A stretch of DNA of 64,000 bases from Trogon surrucura (taxonomy: Eukaryota; Chordata; Aves; Trogoniformes; Trogonidae). The DNA is taken from positions 20,606,084 to 20,670,083 of the forward strand of contig CM036624.1 of NCBI GenBank assembly GCA_020746105.1, written 5' to 3'. Below the pieces are notes generated by a model. It saw only the letters and a list, made by a program, of their open reading frames with translations. It had not been told where the DNA came from and searched no databases. This document shows positions 10,701-22,919 of the stretch, piece after piece (positions within the stretch are counted from its first letter, which is position 1; the number at the start of each line of letters is the position of its first letter). Position numbers and translations under genes: made by a program.

Positions 10701-13700
10701 ATTGGTAAATATAGCTTTCTCTAATAGTTTGTGTAGGCAAATGAGTGCTTGCAGTCTTGCCATGTATTAAGCATTGATGTTGGAGACTGGAATTCAGTGT
10801 TTTACTCCTCATTACACCTTTGGCAGGCTGTGTGGCATGTGACAGAGTGCTTCAGTTCTGCAGAAGTCATTTTTTTCTATCTGTTATAAATTGTAGTTAA
10901 TAATGGTTACCCAGTGTCTTGACATGTTTGAATTACATGGAAAATAATCTGAAACAAATGCCAGGTGGTATTACTAATTATTTGGCTTTTATTTTAATTA
11001 TTTCTTGGATATTGATAGAAAGTACTTCAAGCTAGGGAAAAAAAACCCTCTTATGTTAACAGAATAAAGCAAATGGAGAATTTGATAGACTAAAAGGTGC
11101 TTTGCTAACAAGAAATGGTAGCCTACTTGAAGATAGCATACTTAAAAAGCATGTTGAAGTATGTATATATGAGACAACATTACAGAGATGTTTGATTTCA
11201 TATGGTCTGTCTATGATCTTTCATTCAAGTAGCAATGAGACTAAAGCAGGAAAAAATATAGATTTCCTGGATTTCGTTGTATCTACAAGAAATCTGAGCC
11301 AATGATAAGTGCTACAAAAACTGTTGCATAGTATCAGCTATATCATATAATATTGAAGAGATTAGAGAACAGAGAAAAATGATTCCTTGCTGAAGGGTAA
11401 ATAGACATTTGAGCTACCAAGAGAGTGCTTGAGCAGCTTTCTAGCCTTAGGAAATGACCCCGAAAGGTAAAATAAATTATTTTTTAAAACCTATTCCCAC
11501 ATGAAGGACTGTGCTCCATGTATGGTCTTTTGTATTAGTGACTGAACTGATCACCACACTGCCACTTTTGGAAGAACTGACAAACTAGGACCTGGGAATG
11601 GGACTTCAGGTCACTTCAGTAGCAGGCTGGGATGTGCACAATGAGGGTGCTATTTATGACTACCTGACTGTTCTGGGACAGGTGGTGATTACACTGCCTA
11701 AGAGTAAAAGCGTGTGCACAAGTTAGTTCTCAGGAAAATTTGCATACTCAAATTTCCTATGGTTTGAATGTAGATCATTGGTGTATAGGTCTACTCTTGG
11801 CCTTTTAAAGGTACTGCATAAATCAAGTAAGTGACATGTTCTTTCTATAGCACTTTGAAAAGTTGAAAATTATGTTCACTCATACGCAGGAACCAATCTG
11901 TTGCAATGGAGAGGGAAATTGTAGTGATGCTCTGTCTGAGTAATTTCTGGGTGGAAAAGAAGATGACTCTTACTTTCTAGAGAAATTTGTTGTTTTCCTC
12001 ATTACTTGATTGTGCTGCTTGTACCAAAGAAGGGGATGCTGAGGCCTCTGGTGGAGATTTTACTGTAGTAAGCTGTTCAGAATCAGAGGGCAGAGTATCA
12101 GTGGACGCACTTGTGTGCTACAGTGAGCATAAACAGAAGCGAACCCTTGACAGTAATTTGAGAGCAATGGTTACTATCTCTGATGATGGCATGAGGCTGG
12201 GCTTACCAACATTTATAATTGTCTGGCTCTGACTTTTTTTCTGGATAATTTTCAAAATGTTGTTAAAGGATAACTGAGGTGTCTGTGTTCTGCTCGAAGC
12301 TTCTGTGAGATACTTTCTTGGTTAAAGTTTGAAGGTTCTTGTCTATTATGCTGTTGTCTAGAGTGCCGGATGTCTGTATCTGGGACACCGTACAGATATA
12401 AAAGTAAAACCTGCTTCTGTTAGGGCAGCCTTTCTTAGCAATGAGAATGAGAGAAAAATAACCAAAAAGAGAAGTAGAGAAGAAAGGGCAGGCAAAATAG
12501 TCAAATAAGAAAACTTTCAATAAGAAGATCTCAGTTTGGACTTTGAAGACAGTCAAAGAATGAGCTCTGCTGGACACATGGAACCTCAGCTGATAAGTCC
12601 CTACTCTGGGCTTTAACTTATCCAAACTTAATTTCCTTTGAGACAACTAACAAGACAGAAACATATCTGAAGAGATGACGGTGCTGACCTATGTCTGGTA
12701 TTTGTACCAGAGTCCCAGTGCTATTGAGGTCAATGTCTGCATAAATTTCCAGTCCCATAAGTTCAAACTTCCTGGAAGCAGCTTTAACTTTCCTGTTGAT
12801 CTTTTATCTATATGTATACATGTATGTAGGTATGCACACATATTAATTCATCAAAGTAAGCATGCATATATAGATAGATATGTATATTCATTCTTAATGT
12901 TTCTTTCTGGGCATTGTATTTTCCTTGTCAATATGCCTGTATTTTTCCCCCCCCCACCTCTTTGCCCCATTTCACGCAAGCAAGCGCCTTTGGGACTGTG
13001 TTCACTGCACTCTCTCCATAGTGAAAAGCTTTTCGTGTTTTTCTTTGTGCTTGGAGAGGAGACCACTGGACAAGTTTTACTTGACCTAGAGATAATTTCT
13101 CATGAAACCTAGTATATGTTACGAATGACTTATGGTCGCTCTAGACTAAGAAAATTTGTGGCAAACTATAGCAGTGGGGGAAAGATGGGGAAAATACTCC
13201 AAGTACAGTTAATTTCAAAATGAATTCCCCCCTGTTTAAAATTACTTGCGATGTGGTTGATTGTAGTGTTTCAAAGGCAGTAGTTGGTAGCAAATCAGGA
13301 GAAAAGCAACAGTGAATTAAAGATTTGAAGAGATAAAAATAGTAATTTATAGGTGAGAAACACTGATTAGACATGTTGCTACTTTTTAGTTAATGAAATG
13401 ACCTATCTAGTCAAATTGGATAATACCTATAGTGAGATTTTTTCTTTATTGTCACTTTAGCAGAATCTCTCTCTTTCTTTAGTGAAAATGAAATAGCAAT
13501 TTTAGCATTCTTAATTGGTTTGGATCTTTTCCATGGTAGCAAGTGAACTGAAAAAGTACTGCTTATGAACAGGTTATGAACTTAAGACTAAAACCCATGT
13601 ACTGTCAGCATCAAATAAAAAAGTGGCTAACGAAACAGTCTTCAGTTTCTAATTTCACAGAGAACTGATGTTGCTTTAAGGTGTAGTTCCCAGATGGAAT

Positions 13701-14637
13701 ACATGCAGTGAATGAATATTAGTAATGAGAAGCAGAGATAATTTGTGGTTCACCCAGTGTGTCTGTACTCAGAGCGAGAGTGAGAGCCAAAACTGTATAT
13801 TATACCAAATTCCAGTGAAAGCGATAGTAGAAGTGTAGGAAAATGTTAAAATGACTTCTTTTAAATAATCTTTTTGTTCCCAGATAAATCTGCAGGTGAA
13901 TTAGAGGTAATATATAGCACGTTTGCAGTGATTCATAAGAAAGTTATACACTCCAGAAGAAAAGAAAGTATTAACAGTAAATTTCTAATACAGTGACTTA
14001 ACTGATGGTGGGAGAGGTGAATTAAGCAAGTTAAGCTATAGGTGTCCATGTGGATATTATTGAAGAACAGCTAAGTTGGTCTAAAATAAAAGCTAAGATT
14101 TTTGGAGCCCAGCTATTCATCTTGGTGACATGTACTGGTGTCTTTGGCTAGTCTCCTGTGAGTTTTTCTTTCTGGCTGTTTTGGCATGTAGCTTATTTCT
14201 CTCCGAAGTATTAAAAAATTCATGGCGGAAATGATGTTCTCCATTGTCTGGAATACTTGGCCCCTCATGGGCTTTTCCTCTCTGCACATGATACTGAAGT
14301 TTAGACCTCTCACTTCTCCTCTTGCCCCTGCCAGCTCTGCCTCTGTCCATTATACCATTTTCAACATTCATATAATGGTTCTATAGCTCTGTTTTCCAAT
14401 CCTCCCTTTTTTTCCATCCCCACACCTTCTTTATTACATTTCTTTCAGTGGATTTCTGATCTGAATTGAAAATATGAGATTTCTAGCAACCAGGTTCTCC
14501 TTTTAGTTCCTTTGAGTCTTAAAATGTAAACAAATCATTAAAAAATTACATACAAATACAGAAATTGACTCTGAGAACCCAGGAGGACAACATATTTTTT
14601 TGCATCCAGGTGTCAGATGGTGCTCTCTGGGTCAAGA
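10701..14637. other. Non-coding sequence, no gene seen
   Basis: No gene is supported. Two of the longest frames outside CR1 sit back to back here: 12,263-12,646 minus (127 codons) and 12,675-13,112 plus (145 codons). Both are rich in Phe, Ser, Leu and His and have no domain I recognise. A C9 run lies at 12,947-12,955, and loosely repeated TAGATA/TATGTA strings lie at 12,805-12,890. Confidence 0.55.
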
Positions 14638-14700
14638 CCTTTTTTTTTTTTTCCTCCCCCCAATTTTTCCCCCCTTTCTTCATTTTTCTTTTCTTTCTTT
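14638..14700 (+). repeat. Polypyrimidine tract
   Basis: About 63 bases are almost entirely C and T on the plus strand: T12, then CCTCCCCCC, T5, C7, then CTTT units. Only three A interrupt it. Such tracts can adopt triplex (H-DNA) structure and vary in length. No intron-exon boundary is evident beside it. Confidence 0.75.
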
Positions 14701-15175
14701 GGAAAGTGAATGTTTGAATTTGGGATGCTTTATCACATAATGTCTCCTTCCAATGGTTTGTTCTCAAAACTACTCAATTCACCTTAGTTTGACAGCTCTC
14801 TGCTAGCTCAGGTTGTAGGGATCTATATTGCGAATTCTGAAAAATGAATTCAGTTTCTGTCAACAGAAGAAATAAATGTGCATCTATGCAGGTAGTCATG
14901 GATTACTGCATTGTCATAAGCCATTATGGCAATGTGGATACAGTAAACTTGAGAGGAAGAGCTGTCATCATGAACTGGAGAAGATCAGATAGAGAGTAAG
15001 TAGTCACACAGCCATCTATTGTCTGCAACATTATGACAGGCTGGCACATTTTGTCTGTGGAAGGAAACTGCATTTTTCTAACCTTCACTGCACTTATCTA
15101 ACCTCAAAATGCTGGTAGGCCAGCTAAGAAGGTGATTGTTTCTTCCCTAGCGGTAGTGTCAGATGCATATTCCTG
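14701..15175. other. Non-coding sequence, no gene seen
   Basis: AT-rich unique sequence without a frame of note. Nothing structured was recognised. Confidence 0.6.
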
Positions 15176-15239
15176 ATTCCTCTGGTCTCTGACAGTAAGA
15201 GTCAGCAATTCCCCTAGTCTCTGACAATAAGACTCAGCT
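15176..15239 (+). repeat. Tandem duplication of a 32-bp unit
   Basis: Two adjacent 32-bp copies, 15,176-15,207 and 15,208-15,239, begin ATTCC and share GTCTCTGACA and TAAGA. They differ at five positions (unit positions 6, 9, 20, 26 and 32), about 84% identity. A partial third copy may begin at 15,240 (TCCTTGG). This is an old local duplication rather than a mobile element. Each unit holds an imperfect inverted pair, CTGACA...GAGTCAG. Confidence 0.8.
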
Positions 15240-16654
15240 TCCTTGGTTTTTAATCCTTTTTTGTTTTGGTGTAAGAGGAATTGATGGATAATACTGCTTG
15301 TTCTGTTACGTGTCCCTTGCAGTATTAAAGGATATTAATTCAATGTTCCTGTTGCTTAAAATACCAATATATCCATGGGAATTGAAAATAAAATGCCAGT
15401 TGTATCGATCTGGTCTTTTGGTAAATGGATTTGTTTTTCTTGCTATGATTTGGCAGAGAGGTGTTGTCAAGATATCTGATTTATGGATTTTAGTAACCTA
15501 GGGAAGAGTCATAATTTTCCAAATTTAACCAGCTGAGAAAAAGTTGACCTGCCTGCTAACGAATGGTGGTTGTTCTTTTTTTTTTCATTTTTATTTTATT
15601 TTTCCCCTCCCCTTTTTTTTTGGCAGGAGTTCCTGAAAGCACTGCAGCTTTTCTAGGAACTGGGTGATAAACTGTTCTGCACAGTATAGTATTAACAGAA
15701 AAGAAAAGAAATGCACGCATTCTTTAAAATACAATTGTTCTGGGGTTTCATTCCGTGTCTTTCTTGGCCGTATGAGTGAGGCTAGCCCAGTACCTTTCCT
15801 ATAAAGGTGGTTTAAATGATGGATGCTAAAAATAACCCTTTTATATATACTGGTGCTGTAATTCCTACATACACACATATATATAAAAACATATATATAA
15901 AACATGAAAAATGTGGTTAAAATAAATTGAAATGATGTGAAAGGGCCTTTTTGTGTTGTCTGATGCTACATCAGCCCCCACCTCAGACACAGAATCAGGA
16001 CTTGTGCTCGGACATGCTGCAAATCATACAAGCCAAAACAGACTTGGAACACAAAGCATTTTCCCTTTTTGTTTGTTAAGTGTAACTCCTGACTTCAGTT
16101 ATCACTGGAGATCCTAATAAATAAATCTGATATTTTTCATTGCTGAACTTCCCCAAAATACAGAAGTATTTGAAAAGACACCTGTGTGTTTTGTCATATC
16201 TGAGAGCTGCAGTTTTTATAAGCCTTGAGGAAATCATGCAAATCTGTGTAATGTGTGTTGAAAAAACAAAAGAAAATTCCCTCTATCTCAGGGCCAAAGG
16301 GAGACCCACAGAGTAGATGACTTTCAGAGTCATGCTGTGACTGGCACATAAGGTTTTCGGAAAGCCTTGAGTACTACTTGGCTGTCTTTTATGAAAAAGC
16401 ACTAGAAAATAGAGTTAAACATAGGAACAAGAACCAAGCACTTTGTGTTGTTCTGATTAAAAATATTTACCCTGTCACTTAATGCATAGCGCTCTGACAT
16501 ACCTCTTTCTCCCTACTTTTCCCTGTGTTTTTTAGATTGCCTTTCTTTTGGAAAATGCTGTTTCTACATGTGTTTGAACAGCAGCTAGCAAAATGGAGGC
16601 AGAGTCCTGAACGCGGTGTCTGTGAATTAGTCTAACACAAAATCTGACAAAGAT
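15240..16654. other. Non-coding sequence with simple tracts
   Basis: No gene is supported. A T-rich tract spans about 15,571-15,621 and ends in TTTTTTTTTGGCAGG, which resembles a splice acceptor (polypyrimidine tract then CAG). The frame after it closes quickly, and I do not call an exon. A perfect octamer ATGCAAAT lies at 16,236-16,243, which is expected by chance at this scale. Confidence 0.55.
15876..15902. repeat. AT-rich duplicated unit (CATATATATAAAA x2)
   Basis: Two adjacent copies of CATATATATAAAA(A), at 15,876-15,889 and 15,890-15,902, are preceded by an ACACAC string. This is a simple slippage-type repeat. Confidence 0.75.
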
Positions 16655-16745
16655 GATAACAAAGGTTGAGGGATTTGCCCCGTGATAGCTGATCTACCTC
16701 CCTCTAATTCTGATCCAGAGCACCAAACTCTATTGCCCTGTATAT
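16655..16745 (-). mobile_element. Probable MIR SINE fragment
   Basis: AGGTTGAGGGATTTGCCCCGTGATAGCTGAT resembles the MIR reverse-strand block AGGTTAAGTAACTTGCCCAAGGTCACACAGCTAGT. CTGATCCAGAGCACCAAACTCT resembles the head block CTGACTCCAGAGCCCGTGCTCT, in the same order and spacing. Divergence is high, so chance resemblance cannot be excluded. Confidence 0.45.
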
Positions 16746-19700
16746 TGGGGAGATGGTGATAAGACAAGATAGGCAGCAATTGCTCTGTTCTCTCACTGCA
16801 GTAGCAGTTAGGAGCTGAGGACATCTCTGCTGTCAGTGGGCACCACTTGCCTGTGCTAAATTTGTTGCTGGAAGAATGAACCCACTATTGATCCGTATAG
16901 ATCCGTGCCGCGACTGGAGAGCTATACATTCAACATAGGAACTTTCCTCACAGTTTCCTCACTTTGGTAATGATTAGTGATGAGGGGCAAAAAAAAGCAC
17001 AGTATGAAGGATGTCCATTTCTCAGAAGAACCTAACTGAATCAACATTAGTTTTCCTCCTGTTGTCTCGCCTGACCTGGAGGCCTATTATGGTAGTGACT
17101 GATGCCTGTGGACTTGGATTTTTAGCTAAGTCATGATGTCTTTTTGAGTGTGAGGGATTAAATCATGACCTTAAAGAGTAGAATGGCCCCTAGTTTACAG
17201 TGTTTTTCTAATCCTGGGTGCGTGGTGCAGTAATGTGTGTGGTTAGGTATCTCAAGCAGGACCCACTTAAAAACACATTGAATCAGCTTAAAGGTATTTG
17301 TTGTGAATAATAATAAGTGAAATAGTTTGTTTGTTATGATACATTTGGAAGAAAAAAAAGAACCCAAAAAGTCAGCATCCCACAGCAGTTAGTTAAGAAA
17401 ATGACTAAAACATCGTGGGGAGAAAGGGATCAAGATGTCATCTGGTTACCTCTGACATTTCTTTTGAAAATAGAGGATTGGTGAGCACTGCGTAAGCTAT
17501 ACGAAGACACTACAATTATCCTGACTTAAATAAACATGGATGCTACTGTGAGATGATTTGATCAGTCATGTTTCAGACTTTTGAAGGTATCTTTATTTTA
17601 ATCTGCATCTTTACACTTTAATTTTTTATTTTTTATTTTTTTGACTGGGGTGGGAATAGGGTTTCTATGAATATTTACAGCAAATCACTCCTACCAGAGG
17701 ACACATTAAGTCTTGCAGCATAACAAAACTGAATTACCATGAAATAAACTTTCTTAATTAAACCAATTAAATTTCTTCCCAGTATGTAATTTAGAAACTC
17801 TGATAAACCCTGTTTGAAAAGGTTTGTTCTAGCCTTAAGCTGGCCTAAGAAAGAGTGAACATCTGGCCTGTATATGAAAGGCCTATTTAGGCCTTAGGCA
17901 GTGTGCAAAACATGAGCTGCTGTCCACGGCATTGAATACTTTGTGTGGCCCCAGGGCTTTGCTAAAGGACAGTGGTATCATTAGGGCACAATCATGTTTA
18001 TGGAATACGCTGTAACAAAGATAAGTGAGTCGTCAGCTTTCTACCGCAGCGCTTTTAGCTGAACGAGAAGTATTTCAGCTTCTTCACTTTTTTTTGTTGT
18101 AATTCTACCAAAATATATATGGTGTATTTTTAGATTTAGTTTATACTTTCTGAATGTTGATATTGGCAAGCAGCACGAGGTTTTATGAAACAGTCTTTCA
18201 CATTCCTTTTCCATATCACATTTCAATCTTTTTCAGGCGCCAGTATCCATAGGACATATTCTTACCACACCTAAAAGATAACTTTTAAGGGTATTATATA
18301 GAAATGATGCCTACAGCTCACTGCATGACTTCTGTTAGAGGAACTGTCGGAAGTAGTAATGGTAATCAATAGGAAAGTGTTTAACATGGCTGAAGGAAAA
18401 ATAACAAAAACATAGTGTGACAAACATAAGAAACTACTCCCCAAAATACTTTGGCCAGGCTCAAGGCCCTGATGCCTGATTCTAGAGACTCTGCAGGTTA
18501 TTCCAAGTTTGAAGAAGACGTGAGCTGTAGGTCCTAAAGGACCTGTGTATCTCACAAGTCTGTTTCCCAAATGGGAAACTTTGGGAAACGAGGTTGAGAA
18601 GGTCTTTCCCTTTTTGGTGTTTCAACAGGTAGGGGCTGTTTGCAGCCTAGTTACTACATTTCATAGTTATAACTACATCAGCACTTCAGAAACAGTCCTT
18701 GGGTAGGTGACACCTCTGATGGCCCAGAAAAAAACCCAAAACCAACGAACAGTGGCAATGGAATTAAAAATAAATAGCTGAGTTGGAGAGAGACTTTAAA
18801 CTGAGCTTCTGCTTAGGCTCCAAGGGCATAACCTATGGGGTGTTGAATCATAGGAGTTTTGTTTTAGAAACACATCCTGTGCTGTTATACACCTGGAAGT
18901 GTAATAACTTCAGGTTTACATCTGGACACAGCTGTAATTATCAGCCAGGCCTGTGTCTAAGGATCTCATTGTTGCCTCTCATCTTCTGTCTGTAAGAGTA
19001 AATATCTACCAGTGATCTGTCAATGAGGTGAAGCTACGCCACACGGAACAGGATTTTGTTATTTGAAGGTTTCTGCTTTGAAGTAATGTTCTTGGTTTCT
19101 TTGCCAGAGTCCTCAATCCATCTTGTTTAAGGGCATGATAAGAAGTGTCTGCTATTCAGTTTGTCCTCTATCCCTTTTCTTTTGAGTTTTCTATGTTTAA
19201 ACAAAAATAAGATCTGTGGGGTTAAGGCACTGTTTCTTTATTAAATAAGCAGAGAAGCATGAAGAAAAGCAAGAAGGGAGAAAGGAGCCTACTCAATCAA
19301 GATGTGAAGAAGAGCGCCTATCAGGGACTAGTGGGGCCAGCCCCCCCCAAAAGAAGATGAAGCAAAAAAGATCAGAGAGAGCAAAGACCTGGTAAAGTAT
19401 TATCCTTTATCTGACATTTTCATGCTTGTTTAGGAGCAACTTTGTTAAGAGAGAAGAAACTTTAAGGTAAATGCAGGGACAGTTGGAAAATATGCTGTCA
19501 TCTAAGATTGAAACATAATGTGACAACCAGTAGCCTGCTGCCTTAGGAAGAAGCTGAATGTCTCCACTGAGGAGATGCAGTGCCTCAGAAATGAAGTACT
19601 TGTACATGGAAAAGAATGTTCACAATTTATTCTCAGAAGAGTCACATACATGTGCACAAAACCTTGCCTGGTAAGTGAGAGAAACAGCTCTTATAGCAGC

Positions 19701-20302
19701 CTGGAATCTTGCTCATTAGGATGCAATAGAGGTGCAAAAAAAAAAAAAAATCTGTCAGCATGCCAGAAATATTTCAGAGGAGAACTGCTACACTGGTTGG
19801 TTTTTCACTAATCAAGAGATGGAAGGGGTGAATATCCTTCTCTCAGTAAATCCGTGATACATTTGATGAGGAAATAGTCTGGTTTCTATAAACTTACCTT
19901 ATGCTGTTCTTATAACCATGGAGGTATTGAAATGCCAAGTGTCTGGCACTGCCAAGGCTGATGAATGATTTACAAGTATCTTTCATTAATTTCCATCTCC
20001 TAGCTTGCACTGGAAAATACTATCTTTTTCACTGTTTCTCAGGATGGAAAAATCATCCCCTTGCTCACAAAAAAACCCACACACATTTTGAAGAAAATAA
20101 TAAATAAATCTTAACAACTCTACTGTTGTCTATTTCAGGCTGTTAAGCTTAGCAAAAGCCTGAGACAAAACAGAGTTGCACAGTCCAAAACTATGCCTGA
20201 TGTAACTTGACATGTCTTAATATAAAAAGAATTTGTGTTTTACCAGTCTATCTTTTCCCCACAAAATCTTGTCAATGATTTCCCTCAGCAAAACCACGGT
20301 CA
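16746..20302. other. Non-coding sequence, no gene seen
   Basis: No gene is supported. Frames are 99 codons or less. TTTTTATT-type runs lie at 17,618-17,641, a C8 run at about 19,341-19,348, and an A14 run at about 19,737-19,750. The rest is unique AT-rich sequence. Confidence 0.6.
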
Positions 20303-20362
20303 GTTTTTTGTTGTCTGTTTTCTTTTTTTCTGTTTTTTCTTTTCTTTCTTTTTTTTTTTTTT
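20303..20362 (+). repeat. T-rich low-complexity tract
   Basis: About 60 bases are composed almost wholly of T with scattered C and G, ending in a T14 run. It ends in TTAAGAAAGG, not a splice acceptor. No retroelement body adjoins it. Confidence 0.7.
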
Positions 20363-20889
20363 AAGAAAGGCTAGCCCTGCTTTGAGGCAAGCTGAAGCAA
20401 ATACATTAAAAACCATTCTGTGGTTTACATTTTGGATTGCTGTACAGCTCTATTTGAAAGTCTTGTATTTGTTTATTACTGTTGTGCCATAATGTTTAAA
20501 CATTATGAAAGAGTTGCTTTCTCATGGAAAGAAATAATCCAACATGTGCTTTGTTTCACTGACTGAATTATTACAAGCAACCTCATGGATCATAAAATAA
20601 GTGGATACTGGCTAATTAAGTGAGATTTATTGGTTACAGTGGCTTTTGATTCCCACTGCTGATCCCTCTTTTTTTTGCCTTAAGACTCTGCTGCGAAACA
20701 CCTTTGATAGAGGAGGTAGAGAAGGTGCTATGCAGTCATCTCGATATAAGGGCAGATCCCTGAAATGACAGTAACAGTAGTTTTGATGAAAGATTTCTTA
20801 AAGAGCACAGGAGATTATATATATATATATATGAGGGGAGGATGGTAAAAGGAGGCTACATAGATAACCCTAACAGATGCCAAGTAACA
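20363..20889. other. Non-coding sequence, no gene seen
   Basis: Unique AT-rich sequence with no frame of note. It contains the short (TA)n array at 20,816-20,832. Confidence 0.6.
20816..20832. repeat. (TA)8 microsatellite
   Basis: Seventeen bases of alternating T and A are seen directly, from 20,816 to 20,832. Confidence 0.85.
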
Positions 20890-21860
20890 TGGCTTGTTAA
20901 AACCACGAAGGCTCCTTCTCCATGCTAGATGCTCTTGATAGTTCTCTCCAGTCCTTCTGCCCACTGCCTTGTGTGTCTCGTTCCCTCTCTTCCCGAACCC
21001 TGGCTGCTGCTGACCTCTGTACCCATCACCAAGAAATGTATCCTTGCACGTTCTCTCTTTTGAAATGCTCTCGCAAATCTTGTATTTTTATATGGCTCCA
21101 CTACTGACCTCCTCCCCTTCTAATTTGTACAGGTCTAACATGCAGGAAAGAATCATTATTTTGGTTGCGGGACGGGCCAGTTCAGACAGAGAGAACAGGC
21201 GAATCCCTTGATAGACCCAGTAACCTAACTCCCACCAAGATATCTTTCAAGAAGGCCACAGCAGAGTCAGGATCTCCTGTTCTGAATTTCTCTTCTGCAG
21301 TTACATCCTGGCTCAGGACTGAGTTCTGATAGACTTTTACTGAGATTTCAAGCAACTGCTTCTTGGCCAGATGTCCACAGACAGCCTTCTTGACCTTTCT
21401 GCTTGGTTCTGAAGTCTCGACATCGCAGCTTCCCTTGGTGCTTAATGTTTGTTTTTCCTGACCCTACTTAGCAAGTCTTTTCTTCTTTAGTTCCTTTGTG
21501 TTTTTCTTTTCGAATTATTTTACCACTTTTCTGATTTCTGTCTGCTTCCTCTCTGGAGGATCTTGTCCAATCGTATAATTTCACCTGCTATCTTTACACA
21601 ACGGAGACACGGCTCTGTTTCTCTGCTTCTGACTGGTCTGCATCCAATTCCATCTTGTTTCTCTCCCTGACAATTGCTTCTGGGTATCATGCCATCAGCT
21701 TAAACTTAATTGTATGCCTTTCTTTCCCCATCTTCTCCTTGCACGTCATTGTCGACAATGACAATATTGACACCATCATGGTGACTTACAACCTGAGGCA
21801 GGTTGTTTTTTTTGAGATTCTGTTTTCTTCTGTGCTGCAACAGACAAGTGCTACATAGAA
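20890..21860 (+). other. Pyrimidine-skewed block; possible ancient LINE remnant (weak)
   Basis: The plus strand is visibly rich in C and T for most of this block, unlike its flanks. In one frame, open from just after a TGA at 21,532-21,534 to 21,858, the translation includes SLEDLVQSYNF, then TTETRL, then ASGYHAIS. These occur in the order and roughly the spacing of the endonuclease motifs of L2/CR1-group LINEs: a DL(I/V) helix, the TETW catalytic Glu segment, and a GY.. block. The Trp of TETW is replaced by Arg. No downstream glycine-rich GGG motif is visible and upstream frames are broken. The resemblance was judged by eye and could be chance. If real, it is a heavily decayed copy much older than the 4.4 kb CR1. 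Confidence 0.2.
21745..21762. repeat. 18-bp perfect palindrome with SOX-like half-sites
   Basis: GTCATTGTCGACAATGAC equals its own reverse complement over all 18 bases. It holds two inverted ACAAT/ATTGT cores two bases apart, the core bound by SOX-family HMG proteins, and CAATATTG follows directly at 21,762-21,769. Such a palindrome is expected about once per 260 kb by chance at equal base frequencies, so a random origin is possible. Confidence 0.7.
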
Positions 21861-22919
21861 ACAATTGCAATTAACAAAGAAATACATAAAACTGTATGAA
21901 AAAGGCAGCAAGCTGACATGATGTAGCGGAGAACAGTGCTGTCGTGCCACTTAAATTTCAGGAGATTATGCCTGTGGCAACTGTGGTCAAAGAGAGAATT
22001 GAAAATGTGTTAAGTATGAGGGCTTCAGACACTTTCATTATTTAATTTAAGACTTTGGGAAGGTGAAGTCAAGTGGTTTGATGTTGCACGCAGTGTTGTT
22101 CTAAATTAAGCAACGTGTAATAATGGAAGAGCAGGTACAAATTTAATTCCAGTAGTTCTTGTCCTTGCCTATTAATTCTGAGCATTATATTAGAAGAGTT
22201 AGGGAGTTGTTTTGTTTTGGCTGTTTTTTTGGACTATGTCTTCATGTTATGAACACAAGCTGTTTTCAAATTACTTGCCTCCTAAACTGTATTTCTGAAT
22301 ACCCCACTTCAGCCTCAACGAGCTGGGTGTGTGTTGATAACAAGAACTGAATTTGTCTTGACATCTTGTTTGGAATATTTCTAATCAAATATTAACATTA
22401 GCACTGCCACATGTCTCCGTTATTTCCTTTATCTTTTCACTTGGTCCCACAAGCCTTCTCTAGATAAGAATTACACTAATGCATTACTTAAGAGTTCTTT
22501 TTATTTTTTTACTAGGAAGCTTAAATAATATAGAACCAAGTCTGAGTAGCAACTACAGACTCCTGCAGAAGAAGCGTGCTTAAATTAAAACTCTCCCAAA
22601 AGAGACAGACCCCGTGGAGGGTGACTTCACTGCCTTACGTATTTGTGTGTCAGTAGTGATACAGGAAGGGCTCAGCAGTGATAAATAACTAACAGATACG
22701 GCTAAATCACTGTTTTATTTGGATTATGTGACAAAAGTGAAAGTAAACCAGGATGTTTGATGTTACCATGAATCTTTTATGACTGCTCCATGTTTTCGTG
22801 ATGTGTCAAAGGCAGTCAAATGCAGGTCTTTCCTTACGCTAATAGGGAAGCAGAGATAAATCCTGCATTTTAACTGTGGACAAAAAGGGAAAAAAAAAAA
22901 AGGGGGTTAAATTTGCCTT
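21861..22919. other. Non-coding sequence, no gene seen
   Basis: Unique AT-rich sequence with frames of 63 codons or less. An A12 run followed by G5 lies at about 22,890-22,906. Nothing else was recognised. Confidence 0.6.

Noticed and set aside
12263..13112. Two adjacent longer frames (127 codons minus, 145 codons plus)
   Set aside because: Composition is low-information (Phe, Ser, Leu, His rich), there is no domain or splice context, and the frames cross simple repeats such as a C9 run. They are chance frames.
15571..15628. Polypyrimidine tract ending in GGCAGG as an intron acceptor
   Set aside because: T-rich tracts are frequent here, the following frames close quickly, and no donor or recognisable peptide follows.
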